From Bacteroidales bacterium (GTDB taxonomy: Bacteria; Bacteroidota; Bacteroidia; Bacteroidales; WCHB1-69): a stretch of 64,000 nt of DNA. The notes beneath the pieces were generated by a model. That model was not told where the DNA came from and did no database searches. It saw nothing but the letters and a program-made list of their open reading frames with translations. Of this stretch, positions 33,422 to 42,004 are shown in pieces (the stretch's first letter is position 1; each line of letters opens with the position of its first letter). The stretch spans positions 1 to 64,000 of the forward strand of contig JAFRUI010000011.1 of NCBI GenBank assembly GCA_017438945.1. The letters run 5' to 3'. Position numbers and translations under genes: made by a program.

Positions 33422-33700
33422 TTACTTGGAGCCTTTGTCCTTTTGGCCGGCATGACCGCGGAAGATACGGGTGGGCGCGAACTCACCGAGTTTGTGACCA
33501 ACCATGTTCTCTGTGACATACACGGGGATGAACTTGTTCCCGTTATGCACAGCGATGGTAAGGCCTACAAAGTCGGGGGAGATCATGGAAGAACGGGACC
33601 ACGTTTTGATGGTTGATTTCTTTCCTGACTCCTGGGCAGCGATCACACGTTGTTCCAGTTTGAAATGGATATACGGTCCTTTTTTTAATGAACGACTCAT
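33422..33700 (-). CDS. rpsS: 30S ribosomal protein S19
   Basis: 92 residues starting [15 protein letters not shown], with the conserved [25 protein letters not shown] and [10 protein letters not shown]. It binds 16S rRNA in the head of the small subunit next to S13. It is the last gene of this cluster: instead of rplV and rpsC, a terminator and an unrelated lipoprotein follow. I set the start at the second Met (33700) by family convention. Confidence 0.97.
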   Translation of the reverse strand: MSRSLKKGPYIHFKLEQRVIAAQESGKKSTIKTWSRSSMISPDFVGLTIAVHNGNKFIPVYVTENMVGHKLGEFAPTRIFRGHAGQKDKGSK

Positions 33701-33717
33701 AATCAATAGCTTTTAGG

Positions 33718-34542
33718 TTATTTCTTTCTTCTTTCAACGATATACTGGGAAGAATTCTTCTTCGGATGACGGGTCTTGTAGCCTTTAGCGGGCATACCTT
33801 TGCGGGAACGCGGGTTACCGCCGGATGCACGGCCTTCACCACCACCCATCGGGTGATCGACAGGGTTCATGACGACACCGCGGTTGCGCGGACGGCGACC
33901 GAGCCAGCGGCTGCGGCCTGCCTTACCGGACACCTCAAGGCTGTGGTCTCCGTTGGAGACGATGCCGATGGTGGCCTTGCATGCGCAGAGGATCATGCGG
34001 GTTTCGCCAGAAGGCAGTTTGATGATGGCGTAGCGGCCGTCACGGGACATCAGCTGTGCGTAGGAGCCGGCGCTGCGGGCGATTTTGCCGCCCTGACCGG
34101 GACGCATCTCGATGTTGTGGATAATGGAGCCGAGGGGGATCTCACCGATGGGGAGGCTGTTGCCCAAGTCGGGGGCGACGCCTGTGCCGCTGATGATCTG
34201 CTGACCCACCTTGATGCCATGAGGAGCCACAATGTAGCGTTTCTCGCCATCAGCATAGAACAGCAACGCGATACGAGCCGAACGGTTCGGGTCGTATTCA
34301 ATCGTTTTTACGGTAGCCGGTACACCATCTTTGTTTCTTTTAAAATCTATGATGCGATACATCTGCTTATGACCGCCTCCGCGGTACCGTATCGTCATCT
34401 TACCACTGTTGTTACGGCCGCCGGTGCTGTGTTTCGGGCACAAGAGGCTCTTTTCGGGTTTGTTCGTGGTAATGTCATCGTAAGCGCTAATCACTTTGAA
34501 GCGCTGACCCGGCGTTACTGGTTTGTACTTTTTTAATGCCAT
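33718..34542 (-). CDS. rplB: 50S ribosomal protein L2
   Basis: 274 residues with the conserved [19 protein letters not shown] and [23 protein letters not shown] sequence. It is a primary 23S rRNA-binding protein near the peptidyl-transferase centre. The gene follows rplW and precedes rpsS in normal S10-operon order. Confidence 0.97.
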   Translation of the reverse strand: MALKKYKPVTPGQRFKVISAYDDITTNKPEKSLLCPKHSTGGRNNSGKMTIRYRGGGHKQMYRIIDFKRNKDGVPATVKTIEYDPNRSARIALLFYADGEKRYIVAPHGIKVGQQIISGTGVAPDLGNSLPIGEIPLGSIIHNIEMRPGQGGKIARSAGSYAQLMSRDGRYAIIKLPSGETRMILCACKATIGIVSNGDHSLEVSGKAGRSRWLGRRPRNRGVVMNPVDHPMGGGEGRASGGNPRSRKGMPAKGYKTRHPKKNSSQYIVERRKK

Positions 34543-34551
34543 TTTTTTTAA

Positions 34552-34579
34552 GGTTATAGGTTATGGGTTATGGGTTATT
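34552..34579. repeat. 7-bp tandem array (GGTTATG family, reverse of CAATAAC/CATAACC)
   Basis: GGTTATA, GGTTATG, GGTTATG, GGTTATT, then TGAAGCT, which is the reverse complement of the AGCTTCAATAAC head. It lies within the ribosomal cluster between rplW and rplB, so the element has entered even a highly expressed operon. Confidence 0.8.
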
Positions 34580-34610
34580 GAAGCTCAATAGCCGAAACCG
34601 TCACCCGTTA

Positions 34611-34901
34611 TTAAATGTTACTGTAGAAATCGATTTTTTGGTCTTTGTCGACGAAGACGTAAGCCTTCTTGAAATTGTTCTTTTGTCCTAAGATGACACC
34701 AGCCTTGGTGTTGCGGGCGGTGGCTTTGCCGCGTTGGATGAGTGTGTTCACACGCACCACTTTCACGTTGTAGATGGCCTCGATCTCGCGTTTGATCTCG
34801 GGTTTCGTGGCCTCGCGCGTCACCATGAAGCCGTAGCGGTTGTATTTCTCCGCCACGTTGTTCATCTTCTCGCTGATGATGGGTTTTATAATGATACTCA
34901 T
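34611..34901 (-). CDS. rplW: 50S ribosomal protein L23
   Basis: 96 residues, beginning MSIIIKPIISEKMNNVAEKYN with the KVVRVNTLIQRGKATARNTKAG loop. It lies at the exit of the ribosomal tunnel and docks trigger factor and SRP. It lies between rplD and rplB as in the canonical operon. Confidence 0.95.
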   Translation of the reverse strand: MSIIIKPIISEKMNNVAEKYNRYGFMVTREATKPEIKREIEAIYNVKVVRVNTLIQRGKATARNTKAGVILGQKNNFKKAYVFVDKDQKIDFYSNI

Positions 34902-34926
34902 TGTTCTGACTTTTTAAGGGTTTGAA

Positions 34927-35556
34927 TTATTCGCCTAACATTTTCTCCAGTTCCTTCAAGCTGCTCTCGCAGATGATGAGGTTGTTGGCGTTAAGCACAT
35001 TATACGTATTGGCATCGATGGCGCGCATGATGTTGGTGCGTTGCAGGTTGCGACCGGAGAGGAAAACGTTGCGGTCGTTCTCAGGCAGCAGCAGCAGGGT
35101 CTTCTGACCTTCGAGCTTGAGGTTCTTGAGCATAGCCTTGTACTCCTTGGTCTTAGGCGCGTTGAAGGTGAAGTCTTCCACCACCGTGATCTTGCCTTCC
35201 TGTTGTTTGTAGGTGAAGGCGGAGAAGCGGGCGAGGCGTTTCACTTTCTTGTTGAGCTTGAAGCCGTAGTCGCGCGGATGAGGGCCGAACACGGTGGCAC
35301 CGCCGCGGATGGTCGGGCTCTTGATGCTACCGGCACGGGCGCCGCCAGTACCTTTCTGCCGTTTCAGCTTGCGAGTGCTGCCTGACACGGTGGAGCGTTC
35401 CAGCGTATTGTGCGTGCCTTGTCTCTGATTTGCCAAATATTGTTTCACGTCAAGCCAGATGGCGTGATCGTTCGGTTCCACGTTGAAGATCTTATCGTTC
35501 AGGGTAACCGTCTTTGCAGTCGCGCTGCCGTCTATTTTATAAACTGTTAGCTCCAT
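34927..35556 (-). CDS. rplD: 50S ribosomal protein L4
   Basis: 209 residues with the [36 protein letters not shown] loop that reaches into the exit tunnel (seen as [24 protein letters not shown]). Its ATG overlaps the end of rplC by 10 bases, indicating translational coupling. In other bacteria L4 also represses its own operon; no leader structure was resolved here. Confidence 0.96.
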   Translation of the reverse strand: MELTVYKIDGSATAKTVTLNDKIFNVEPNDHAIWLDVKQYLANQRQGTHNTLERSTVSGSTRKLKRQKGTGGARAGSIKSPTIRGGATVFGPHPRDYGFKLNKKVKRLARFSAFTYKQQEGKITVVEDFTFNAPKTKEYKAMLKNLKLEGQKTLLLLPENDRNVFLSGRNLQRTNIMRAIDANTYNVLNANNLIICESSLKELEKMLGE

Positions 35557-36176
35557 CTCTCAATAATTATATATGAACCATTGGCTCCCGGAACGGAACC
35601 TTTAACTAATACTAAATTCTTCTCGGGGACGATCTTGACGATCTGGAGGTTGATGACCTTCACTTTGGCGTTGCCCATCTGGCCGGCCATGCGCATGCCT
35701 TTGAACACGCGTGACGGGTAAGAGGATGCACCCATAGAACCGGGGGCTCTCAAACGGTTGTGCTGACCGTGGGTGGCGTCGCCGACACCGCGGAAATGGT
35801 GGCGTTTCACAACACCTTGGAAGCCTTTACCCTTGGAGGTGCCGCTGACATCCACGAACTCGCCTTCCTCGAAGACGGTGACGTCAAGCACTTCACCCAG
35901 GGACTTGCGGTGTCCTTCCTCGAAGCGGGTAAACTCACGCACAATCTTCTTCGGCGTGGTACCGGCCTTCTCGAAGTGACCCTTCAGCGACTTGGTCGTG
36001 TTTTTCTCTTTCTTCTCGTCATAAGCCAATTGGATAGCGCTGTAGCCGTCCTTCTCGACGGTTTTGACTTGCGTGACCACGCAAGGACCAGCCTCTAACA
36101 CCGTGCACGGCACAACCTTGCCGGAGGCATCGTAGATGCTAGTCATCCCAATTTTTTTTCCTATTAATCCTGACAT
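35547..36176 (-). CDS. rplC: 50S ribosomal protein L3
   Basis: 209 residues with the family hallmarks [30 protein letters not shown] and [19 protein letters not shown]3 reaches the peptidyl-transferase centre. It is first in this cluster: rpsJ, which normally precedes it, is missing, and a canonical promoter lies 120 bases upstream. Confidence 0.97.
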   Translation of the reverse strand: MSGLIGKKIGMTSIYDASGKVVPCTVLEAGPCVVTQVKTVEKDGYSAIQLAYDEKKEKNTTKSLKGHFEKAGTTPKKIVREFTRFEEGHRKSLGEVLDVTVFEEGEFVDVSGTSKGKGFQGVVKRHHFRGVGDATHGQHNRLRAPGSMGASSYPSRVFKGMRMAGQMGNAKVKVINLQIVKIVPEKNLVLVKGSVPGANGSYIIIERWS

Positions 36177-36297
36177 TTTTGGTTAGATTTATAAAATAAT
36201 TTGACTTTTTCCGCTCGTTTCGATACTTAATTATTTCACCCAAACACTTGAAAATCAACCATTTGGATTACAAAAACCAGTTTTTCTAACAAGCGTG

Positions 36298-36328
36298 CAA
36301 ATATACACTTTTTCTTTATACTCAGCAA
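36298..36328 (-). promoter_or_regulatory. Promoter TTGC-N19-TATATTTG for the ribosomal gene cluster
   Basis: The reverse strand carries TATATTTG (36298-36305) and a TTGC box exactly 19 bases upstream (36325-36328), closely fitting the Bacteroidota TTTG/TAnnTTTG consensus. It gives a leader of about 115 bases before rplC, and shows that the truncated operon is independently transcribed. Confidence 0.75.
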
Positions 36329-36459
36329 CTTGCGTGAAAAAAGTTTTCAACACTGTTTGGAAACCCGAAGACAGGCACGACACCCAGTGCCAAAAACAAC
36401 CTCCAAATTGTTAAAGAAATCTATCGAAATTATTTAGAGCTGCAAAAACAAAAAAAATG

Positions 36460-36467
36460 TATATTTG
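36460..36467 (+). promoter_or_regulatory. -7 element TATATTTG for the CHU_C surface protein
   Basis: TATATTTGCCG overlaps an upstream ATG (36457), so that ATG cannot be the start; the usable ATG is at 36496. A TTTAG lies at about 36433, slightly further than ideal for -33. The 319-base gap between rplC and this gene thus holds two divergent promoters and otherwise nothing recognised. Confidence 0.6.
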
Positions 36468-36495
36468 CCGAATTATATTATTGAATATAAAATAT

Positions 36496-39198
36496 ATGGA
36501 AAAGAACATACATTGGTTTGACATATCCTTGAAGAAAGTGGCGCTGTACCTGCTATTCGCCACGGTGTCTTCATTCCACCTCCACGCGCAAATCGACAAC
36601 CTCTTCTGGTTCGCCGCACCGGATATTTCAGCCAACCACGCACATAACCCGATCACCTTCTGTTTCACCTCGTTCAGCAGTCCCGCAACCGTCACCATCT
36701 CCCAGCCGGCAAACCCCGCATTCACTCCGGTGACCGTAAACCTCAACCCTTACAGCTACTATGCGCTGGATGTCACCAGTCAAGAGGGCATTGTGGAGAC
36801 CGCACCCGAAAACACCGTGTGCAACTATGGTTTCAAGATTGTCTCTACCGCCAACATCACCACCTACTACCAGTTGGGTGCCAACAACAGCGAGATCTAC
36901 ACTCTCAAGGGACGTAACGGTTTGGGCACCGACTTCACCGTGCCGATGCAGAACTTCCTGGTGGACGGTCCTCCGTCAGATCCGCGCAACAGCATCGAAA
37001 TCGTGGCCACGGAAAACAACACCACGGTGACCATCATCCCGTCGAAGCCGCTGCAAGGCGGCATTCCGGCCGGAACCCCCATCACCATCACGCTCAACGC
37101 AGGACAGTCTTACTGCATCAAATCGGCGGACCAGTCGGCCGCCGGGCACCTCACCAACACACGCATCACCTCCGACAAACCCATCGCGGTGAACTCCACC
37201 GACGACTCCGTGGCCAGCAACCAAATCTCGGGCTACTCGGGACAGGACCTGGTGGGCGAGCAGATTGTCCCTGACGAATACGCCGGCGACTTCTTCATCG
37301 CCATGTACAACAACCGACTGTTCGAGAATATCTGCATCATCCCCATACACGACACCACCCACGTATACATTAACGGAAGCACCACTCCGGCGGCCACGCT
37401 GAACACTGGGCAGAGCTACACCTACATGCCCAGCAATTCGCCCACCATCGCCACCATGATCACTTCCGACAAACCGATTCACGTGTTCCAAGTGACGGGC
37501 TCCGACGGCGAGGCGGGCGGCACGCAACTTCCCGCGTTGGGCTGCACCGGCTCCCAGGAAGTCGTCTACGCGCGCCCCTCCTACTCCACCCACATGCGCC
37601 TGTCCATCGTAGTGCCCACGAACTACGTCACCGGGTTCACCATGACCGCCGGCAACAACAACATCCCCTTGACTCCCACCGACTTCACCATGCTTCCCTA
37701 CAATAATGCCTGGTCATACTGCTACAAAGACTTCTCAAGCTCCGTCCCCACGCAGACCGTCATGATGATCCAGAACTCCCTCGGCCCATTCCACCTCGGC
37801 ATTCTCGACTACTACTCCGGAATGTCCTCCTCCTTGGGTTACTTCAGCGACTACAGCAGTGTGGGACACATCGACGTTTACATGCGCGACCTTTACTGTC
37901 TGCACGACTCTGTGCCGTTCAACTACATCACCGAAAACATCGACACCGTGTTCCTCATCACGCCGGCGGGAGACACGCTGACGCAGGAGCCGTATGTCAT
38001 CCACGACCTCACGCTTGCCGACACGGGCAAATACTACTTGCTGGCGCACAGTGCCATCGGATGTGAAGACACGTGGCTGCTCGACAGCATCAACATCCAG
38101 TTAGTCAACTCCTACAAGCCCGACCTCGGCCCCGACCAATATCTCTGCACCGGTGAAATCGCCGTGATAAGAGCCAATTACGCCGCCGACGGAGTGCAAT
38201 ATTACTGGAGTACTGGAGACACCGGGGACTCCATCGAGGTGATCACTTCCGGCGAATATATCCTCAATGTTTCGGTGGATAATTCCGCGAACCTGGCCTG
38301 CGAAAGCTCCGACACCGTGCTGGTACAGTTCTACCCTGTACCCCATGCCGACCTTGAAGCGGACATCCTTTCCGGCTGTACCCCTCTCACCGTCCATTTC
38401 ACCGACATCTCCTTCCCGGATCCGGACAGTCTGACCACCGAGTGGATGATTTTTGACGAAGACTTCAACATCATCGACTACTCCAACGAGGACAACCCCG
38501 TGATCACATTTGAGGAAGCGGGTTCCTATTCCGTGAAATTGGTCATCACCATGCCGGAAGGCTGTAAAGACTCGGTGACGAAATGGAACTACATTGTCAC
38601 CTCCCCGCAGCCTGAAATCGACTTCCTCGCTTCACCGGAGATCTCCATGATGAGCGAGAACGGCGGCAACGTGGATTTCACCGCCTATCTGTCAGACAAC
38701 GTGCAGGATAACCCGACCAACAATTTAATATGGAGTTTCGGTGATGGTGAGACTGCCGAAAACGAGACCTCCACCTCGCACCTCTATTCCACCTGGGGCG
38801 ACTATGTGGTGACCCTGACGCTAATCACCCAAGGGGGGTGCGGCGACTCGGTGAGCCACTCCGTGATTATCGAAGACGACTTGATTTTCCCGAACGTGAT
38901 CACCCCTAACGGTGACGGCATCAACGACGTGTGGGCCATCGAGAACCTCAACACCGACATCAATCCGGAAGATCCCGACGAATACCGCCACAACGAGCTG
39001 CGCATCAGCGACCGCTGGGGCAAAGTGGTGTTCCATACCAAAAACTACGACACTTGGGCAAAGGATGGACAAATCCACGAAGGGACCAATCCGTTCACTG
39101 GCAACGACCTCAGCGACGGGGTCTATTTCTACACTTTCACCTACAAAGGCAAGGCCAAGACCACGCAGTGGCACGGATCCATCACGATTATCCGATAG
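36496..39198 (+). CDS. Secreted surface protein with IgGFc-binding-like module, PKD domains and T9SS type B (CHU_C) sorting domain
   Basis: A 900-residue exported protein. The signal peptide (VALYLLFATVSSFHLHAQ) is followed by LFWFAAP at 36-42 and a long region with SIEIVATENNTTVTIIP, HLTNTRITSDKPIAVNS and TYMPSNSPTIATMITSDKPI, resembling the IgGFc-binding N-terminal domain of Bacteroidota surface proteins. Ig/PKD-like modules follow (WSTGDTGDSIEV; LSGCTPLTVHFTDIS; WSFGDGETAENET). The last ~100 residues form a CHU_C/gliding-type sorting domain (FPNVITPNGDGINDVW ... GVYFYTFTYKGKAK). It should cross the outer membrane via T9SS and attach to the surface. A bidirectional terminator follows. Confidence 0.9.
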   Translation: MEKNIHWFDISLKKVALYLLFATVSSFHLHAQIDNLFWFAAPDISANHAHNPITFCFTSFSSPATVTISQPANPAFTPVTVNLNPYSYYALDVTSQEGIVETAPENTVCNYGFKIVSTANITTYYQLGANNSEIYTLKGRNGLGTDFTVPMQNFLVDGPPSDPRNSIEIVATENNTTVTIIPSKPLQGGIPAGTPITITLNAGQSYCIKSADQSAAGHLTNTRITSDKPIAVNSTDDSVASNQISGYSGQDLVGEQIVPDEYAGDFFIAMYNNRLFENICIIPIHDTTHVYINGSTTPAATLNTGQSYTYMPSNSPTIATMITSDKPIHVFQVTGSDGEAGGTQLPALGCTGSQEVVYARPSYSTHMRLSIVVPTNYVTGFTMTAGNNNIPLTPTDFTMLPYNNAWSYCYKDFSSSVPTQTVMMIQNSLGPFHLGILDYYSGMSSSLGYFSDYSSVGHIDVYMRDLYCLHDSVPFNYITENIDTVFLITPAGDTLTQEPYVIHDLTLADTGKYYLLAHSAIGCEDTWLLDSINIQLVNSYKPDLGPDQYLCTGEIAVIRANYAADGVQYYWSTGDTGDSIEVITSGEYILNVSVDNSANLACESSDTVLVQFYPVPHADLEADILSGCTPLTVHFTDISFPDPDSLTTEWMIFDEDFNIIDYSNEDNPVITFEEAGSYSVKLVITMPEGCKDSVTKWNYIVTSPQPEIDFLASPEISMMSENGGNVDFTAYLSDNVQDNPTNNLIWSFGDGETAENETSTSHLYSTWGDYVVTLTLITQGGCGDSVSHSVIIEDDLIFPNVITPNGDGINDVWAIENLNTDINPEDPDEYRHNELRISDRWGKVVFHTKNYDTWAKDGQIHEGTNPFTGNDLSDGVYFYTFTYKGKAKTTQWHGSITIIR

Positions 39199-39226
39199 TA
39201 GATTTCATTCGTTCGCAACGACAAAC

Positions 39227-39262
39227 AAAAAGAGAGACAGGGCACGCCCCGTCTCTCTTTTC
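39227..39262. terminator. Bidirectional intrinsic terminator between convergent genes
   Basis: The stem AAAAGAGAGAC...GTCTCTCTTTT, with inner GGGC/GCCC pairing and flanking A and T runs, lies between the CHU_C protein stop and the YitT-family stop. It serves both convergent genes. Confidence 0.9.
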
Positions 39263-39282
39263 TTTATCGTAATAGCGGAGAA

Positions 39283-40221
39283 TTACCGCAATTCCGCGTG
39301 CTCTTTCACGCGCTTTTTGTCCTTGAACCAAAGACCATAAACCTCACTCACATTGCCGGCGGTGATAAACGCCTTGATTTCTTCCTTGCCGATAAATTCC
39401 ATCAGTTTGGAGAACTCATCTTTCGTCAACAGAGTTTCCAATTCAATGGATTTCTCGTTGGTGTAACCACCGATAACTTCATACAATGTACAACCGCGCA
39501 CCAGCTGGTCAATGATATATCGGCGGATGCGATCATAGTCCTTGGAGACAATGCAGACACGTTTGCGGTTGTTGAGGTTCGCCGTGAAGTAATCAACCAC
39601 CAAACCGTTAATCCAAGTACCGATAAGGCCGATAACGACCATACGGAACGGATTGATGGCAAAAGCCGTACAGCAAATACACGCTCCCGCGATGGACACC
39701 GACTTGCCGATATCGAAATGCAGATACTTGTTAACAATTTTAGCCAGGATGTCCAGCCCCCCGGTGGAAGCGTTAATGGAGAACAACACCGCCTGCGCCG
39801 CACTCAACAGCAACACGAAACAGCAAAGGTCGAACCAGATGTCGCCCATCACTGAAGTGGTGCCTTCTGCCACGAATTTCGTGTAGGGAAGATATTTCTC
39901 AAGCAAGGCCATCAGAGGTCCCAAGATAAGGGCTGTATAAACCGTTTTGATACCGAACTCCTTACCAATCAGAAAATAAGCCAACACCAACAGGATGGCG
40001 TTCACCACTAAAATGACCGTTGACACCGGCAGCGCAAACCCGAAAAGCTGTTCCGATATCCCGCTGATGACAATGGACAAACCCGAAATCGTACCAATAA
40101 TCAGCTTACTCGGCACTAAGAAATAATAGACTGCACAGGCCGTGATTAACATTCCCACGGTCATGATGAGAAGCTCTATCCAGAACTTCTTCGATTTAAG
40201 AATCCCTAATACTTTTTCCAT
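39283..40221 (-). CDS. YitT-family membrane protein with DUF2179 domain
   Basis: A 312-residue protein with five to six transmembrane helices (ELLIMTVGMLITACAVYYFLV ... GLIGTWINGLVVDYF), followed by a cytoplasmic DUF2179 domain (CIVSKDYDRIRRYIIDQLVRGCTLYEVIGGYT; AFITAGNVSEVYGLWFK). This is the standard YitT architecture. Its transport role is not established, although several family members are linked to small-molecule or ion export. Upstream, 40231-40298 is filled with ACTATAA/GACTTAA-type repeats. Confidence 0.88.
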   Translation of the reverse strand: MEKVLGILKSKKFWIELLIMTVGMLITACAVYYFLVPSKLIIGTISGLSIVISGISEQLFGFALPVSTVILVVNAILLVLAYFLIGKEFGIKTVYTALILGPLMALLEKYLPYTKFVAEGTTSVMGDIWFDLCCFVLLLSAAQAVLFSINASTGGLDILAKIVNKYLHFDIGKSVSIAGACICCTAFAINPFRMVVIGLIGTWINGLVVDYFTANLNNRKRVCIVSKDYDRIRRYIIDQLVRGCTLYEVIGGYTNEKSIELETLLTKDEFSKLMEFIGKEEIKAFITAGNVSEVYGLWFKDKKRVKEHAELR

Positions 40222-40230
40222 AACTACACT

Positions 40231-40298
40231 TATGACTTAAACTTTGACTATGACTATAACAATGACTTAAACTATGACTCTAACTATAACTAACTATG
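40231..40298. repeat. Degenerate 6-7-bp array (GACTTAA / ACTATAA)
   Basis: Runs of GACTTAAACTT, GACTATGACTATAAC and CTAACTATAACTAACTATG occupy most of the gap between the YitT gene and the M6 protease gene. Phase is less regular than in other arrays. Confidence 0.65.
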
Positions 40299-40325
40299 TC
40301 TTTGGTGGTGGCTTTTAGAAAAGGG

Positions 40326-41903
40326 TTATTGTTTTACGAATGGTTTCGTAATCATGCCTTTTTCTGTAGCAACTCGGACGAAATAGACGCCGGCGGGAAG
40401 ATTTCCAACGTTAATCCGGGTCTGTAAGGGCGAATAATTATTCGCCACCACATCGGTGTGCATCAATTTGCCGTAAACATCGAAAACCTCAACGGAAAAT
40501 CCACTTAATTGTACATTGTCCATTGTACATTGTACATTGACGAAATCGCTCGTCGGATTCGGATAAACACTCAGCTCGCCGGCAAGGGAATGCTCCTCAA
40601 TGCCCGTGTCAAAGAAGTGGACGTGGAAGGACAGCTGCTGGCCATTTTCCTGTATATTGGTGATTTCGAAGCTGTTTTCCGGCGTACCATCGGTCAAATA
40701 AGGATGAGGATCCGTGGTCGGGCCGAAGGAGGTGCGGTGAGAAGCTTGACTGAAAAACGCCTCGCTGATCCAACCATTCACAGTATCGATTTCACTTCCC
40801 GGACGGAATATCCAGTATTGGTGCGCCTGGTTGTAGAAGTCGAAGAACGCATTGGCGAACATGCCATTGTAATCCAACGACACGGTGTCGTTCCATCGGG
40901 CCACCAGAAGTCCTGTGCCGGGAATGCCCTCGTCAAAGAGGTCCTCCTTGCTGCGATACTCAAACACATACCATTGCGTGGAATCTATTTGCGATTTGAT
41001 GTAATAGCAGTTCTGCGAAGGACTGGAACCGACGCTCAGCAGCGTGTAGTCACCATCCTCCGTGATTTCTATCGGATCATCCGACACATGCAGAATCTTG
41101 TTCTTGTAAATGGCAGCCATCTGGTTGTTCTGATAGTTGCTGCACATCATGTCCCACGCTCCGGCAGCTGAAACGTCCCCATAATTGACGTAATGGTAAA
41201 GGTCTGGCAGGTTGAGCGAATGCCCCATCTCGTGGCGGAACACATGGGCACTGAACAAGGCCGGGGGCGCACCCTCGAACTCAAAATTGAACGTATTGAT
41301 TCTCAGTCCATTGATCTTCGGCTCATAGTCCAGTGAATCGTACGGGAAATACTCCATGTGAGGCCAGAGGATAGATGCCCACTCGCCCGTGCCGCCTTTC
41401 ACGATAATGCTGAGATTATCGAGCATTCCGTCATCATTGCCGTCAAGACTGACATTCGAATCGACTAAATGCATGGAATCGACATAGCTGACGATGCGCC
41501 CCAAAAGCTGCGCCTCGCGCATGGAAACGCCCATGAACGGATTCGGTTCTGTGTAGCCGATGGGGTTCCACGGAGTATATGGCTCAAAATACGCGCGAGG
41601 ATGTGTATCCTGATAGGAGACTATCACTCCATTCTGGATGTTGTTCGTATAAATAGTATTGTAATGGATCTTGCCATAGGTCATCACATCATAGAAATTA
41701 TAGACGCTGAGATAACCCGGAGTCCTCCCATTAAACATGGTGTCGATTTGTGCAAACGGATGGTCAATCTCCGCATCATCCGCAAAACGGACAAAAACCA
41801 CCAAATTGGTCAATTCGGTGCTCTGCTGTGCATGCACTCTTGCCGGAATCATTCCCAGCAACACAGCAAAAACAAATAATGTGATTGTAAAGTTCTTTTG
41901 CAT
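40326..41903 (-). CDS. M6-family secreted metalloprotease with T9SS type A sorting domain
   Basis: A 525-residue zinc protease. The signal peptide ends ...ARVHAQ. An M6 (immune inhibitor A-like) domain follows, with the zinc site HEMGH (about 220-224) and downstream DLYHY and AGAWDMMCSNY. The C-terminal ~75 residues form a sorting domain (LSVYPNPTSDFVNVQ ... FDVYGKLMH ... LPAGVYFVRVATEKG). Inside this domain two repeats are translated: a TTGTACA heptamer array (encoding part of NVQCTMDNVQL) and a 28-nt palindrome (encoding VANNYSPLQ). Both occupy loop positions between conserved strands. The protein should be exported by T9SS and either released or surface-anchored. Confidence 0.9.
   Translation of the reverse strand: MQKNFTITLFVFAVLLGMIPARVHAQQSTELTNLVVFVRFADDAEIDHPFAQIDTMFNGRTPGYLSVYNFYDVMTYGKIHYNTIYTNNIQNGVIVSYQDTHPRAYFEPYTPWNPIGYTEPNPFMGVSMREAQLLGRIVSYVDSMHLVDSNVSLDGNDDGMLDNLSIIVKGGTGEWASILWPHMEYFPYDSLDYEPKINGLRINTFNFEFEGAPPALFSAHVFRHEMGHSLNLPDLYHYVNYGDVSAAGAWDMMCSNYQNNQMAAIYKNKILHVSDDPIEITEDGDYTLLSVGSSPSQNCYYIKSQIDSTQWYVFEYRSKEDLFDEGIPGTGLLVARWNDTVSLDYNGMFANAFFDFYNQAHQYWIFRPGSEIDTVNGWISEAFFSQASHRTSFGPTTDPHPYLTDGTPENSFEITNIQENGQQLSFHVHFFDTGIEEHSLAGELSVYPNPTSDFVNVQCTMDNVQLSGFSVEVFDVYGKLMHTDVVANNYSPLQTRINVGNLPAGVYFVRVATEKGMITKPFVKQ
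40424..40451. repeat. 28-nt palindrome (GCGAATAATTATTCGC core) inside the M6 protease CDS
   Basis: It differs at three positions from the palindrome at 13595-13622 and keeps the 19-base perfect core at 40428-40446. It is translated within the sorting domain without disrupting the frame. Confidence 0.75.
40509..40539. repeat. 7-bp tandem array (TTGTACA x4.4) inside the M6 protease CDS
   Basis: Units TTGTACA, TTGTCCA, TTGTACA, TTGTACA, TTG. Because 7 is not a multiple of 3, losing or gaining one unit would shift the frame and remove the rest of the sorting domain. Confidence 0.85.
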
Positions 41904-41911
41904 TGTAACCT

Positions 41912-42004
41912 TTACTTAGACTTAAACTTAAACTTAAACTTAGATTTAAACTTAGACTTAAGACCTAAACTACTAACTACTAACTGCTAACTGCTAACTA
42001 ACTT
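41912..42004. repeat. Hexamer (ACTTAA) and heptamer (AACTACT/AACTGCT) arrays
   Basis: About seven ACTTAA-type hexamers are followed by five AACTACT/AACTGCT heptamers. They fill the gap between the rpoN stop (42003) and the M6 protease start. Confidence 0.8.

Noticed and set aside
33250..36500. Assembly error as the cause of the broken S10 operon
   Set aside because: Both ends have proper transcription signals (promoter before rplC, terminator after rpsS) in the expected orientation, which favours a real arrangement. Long reads would still be needed to exclude an artefact completely.
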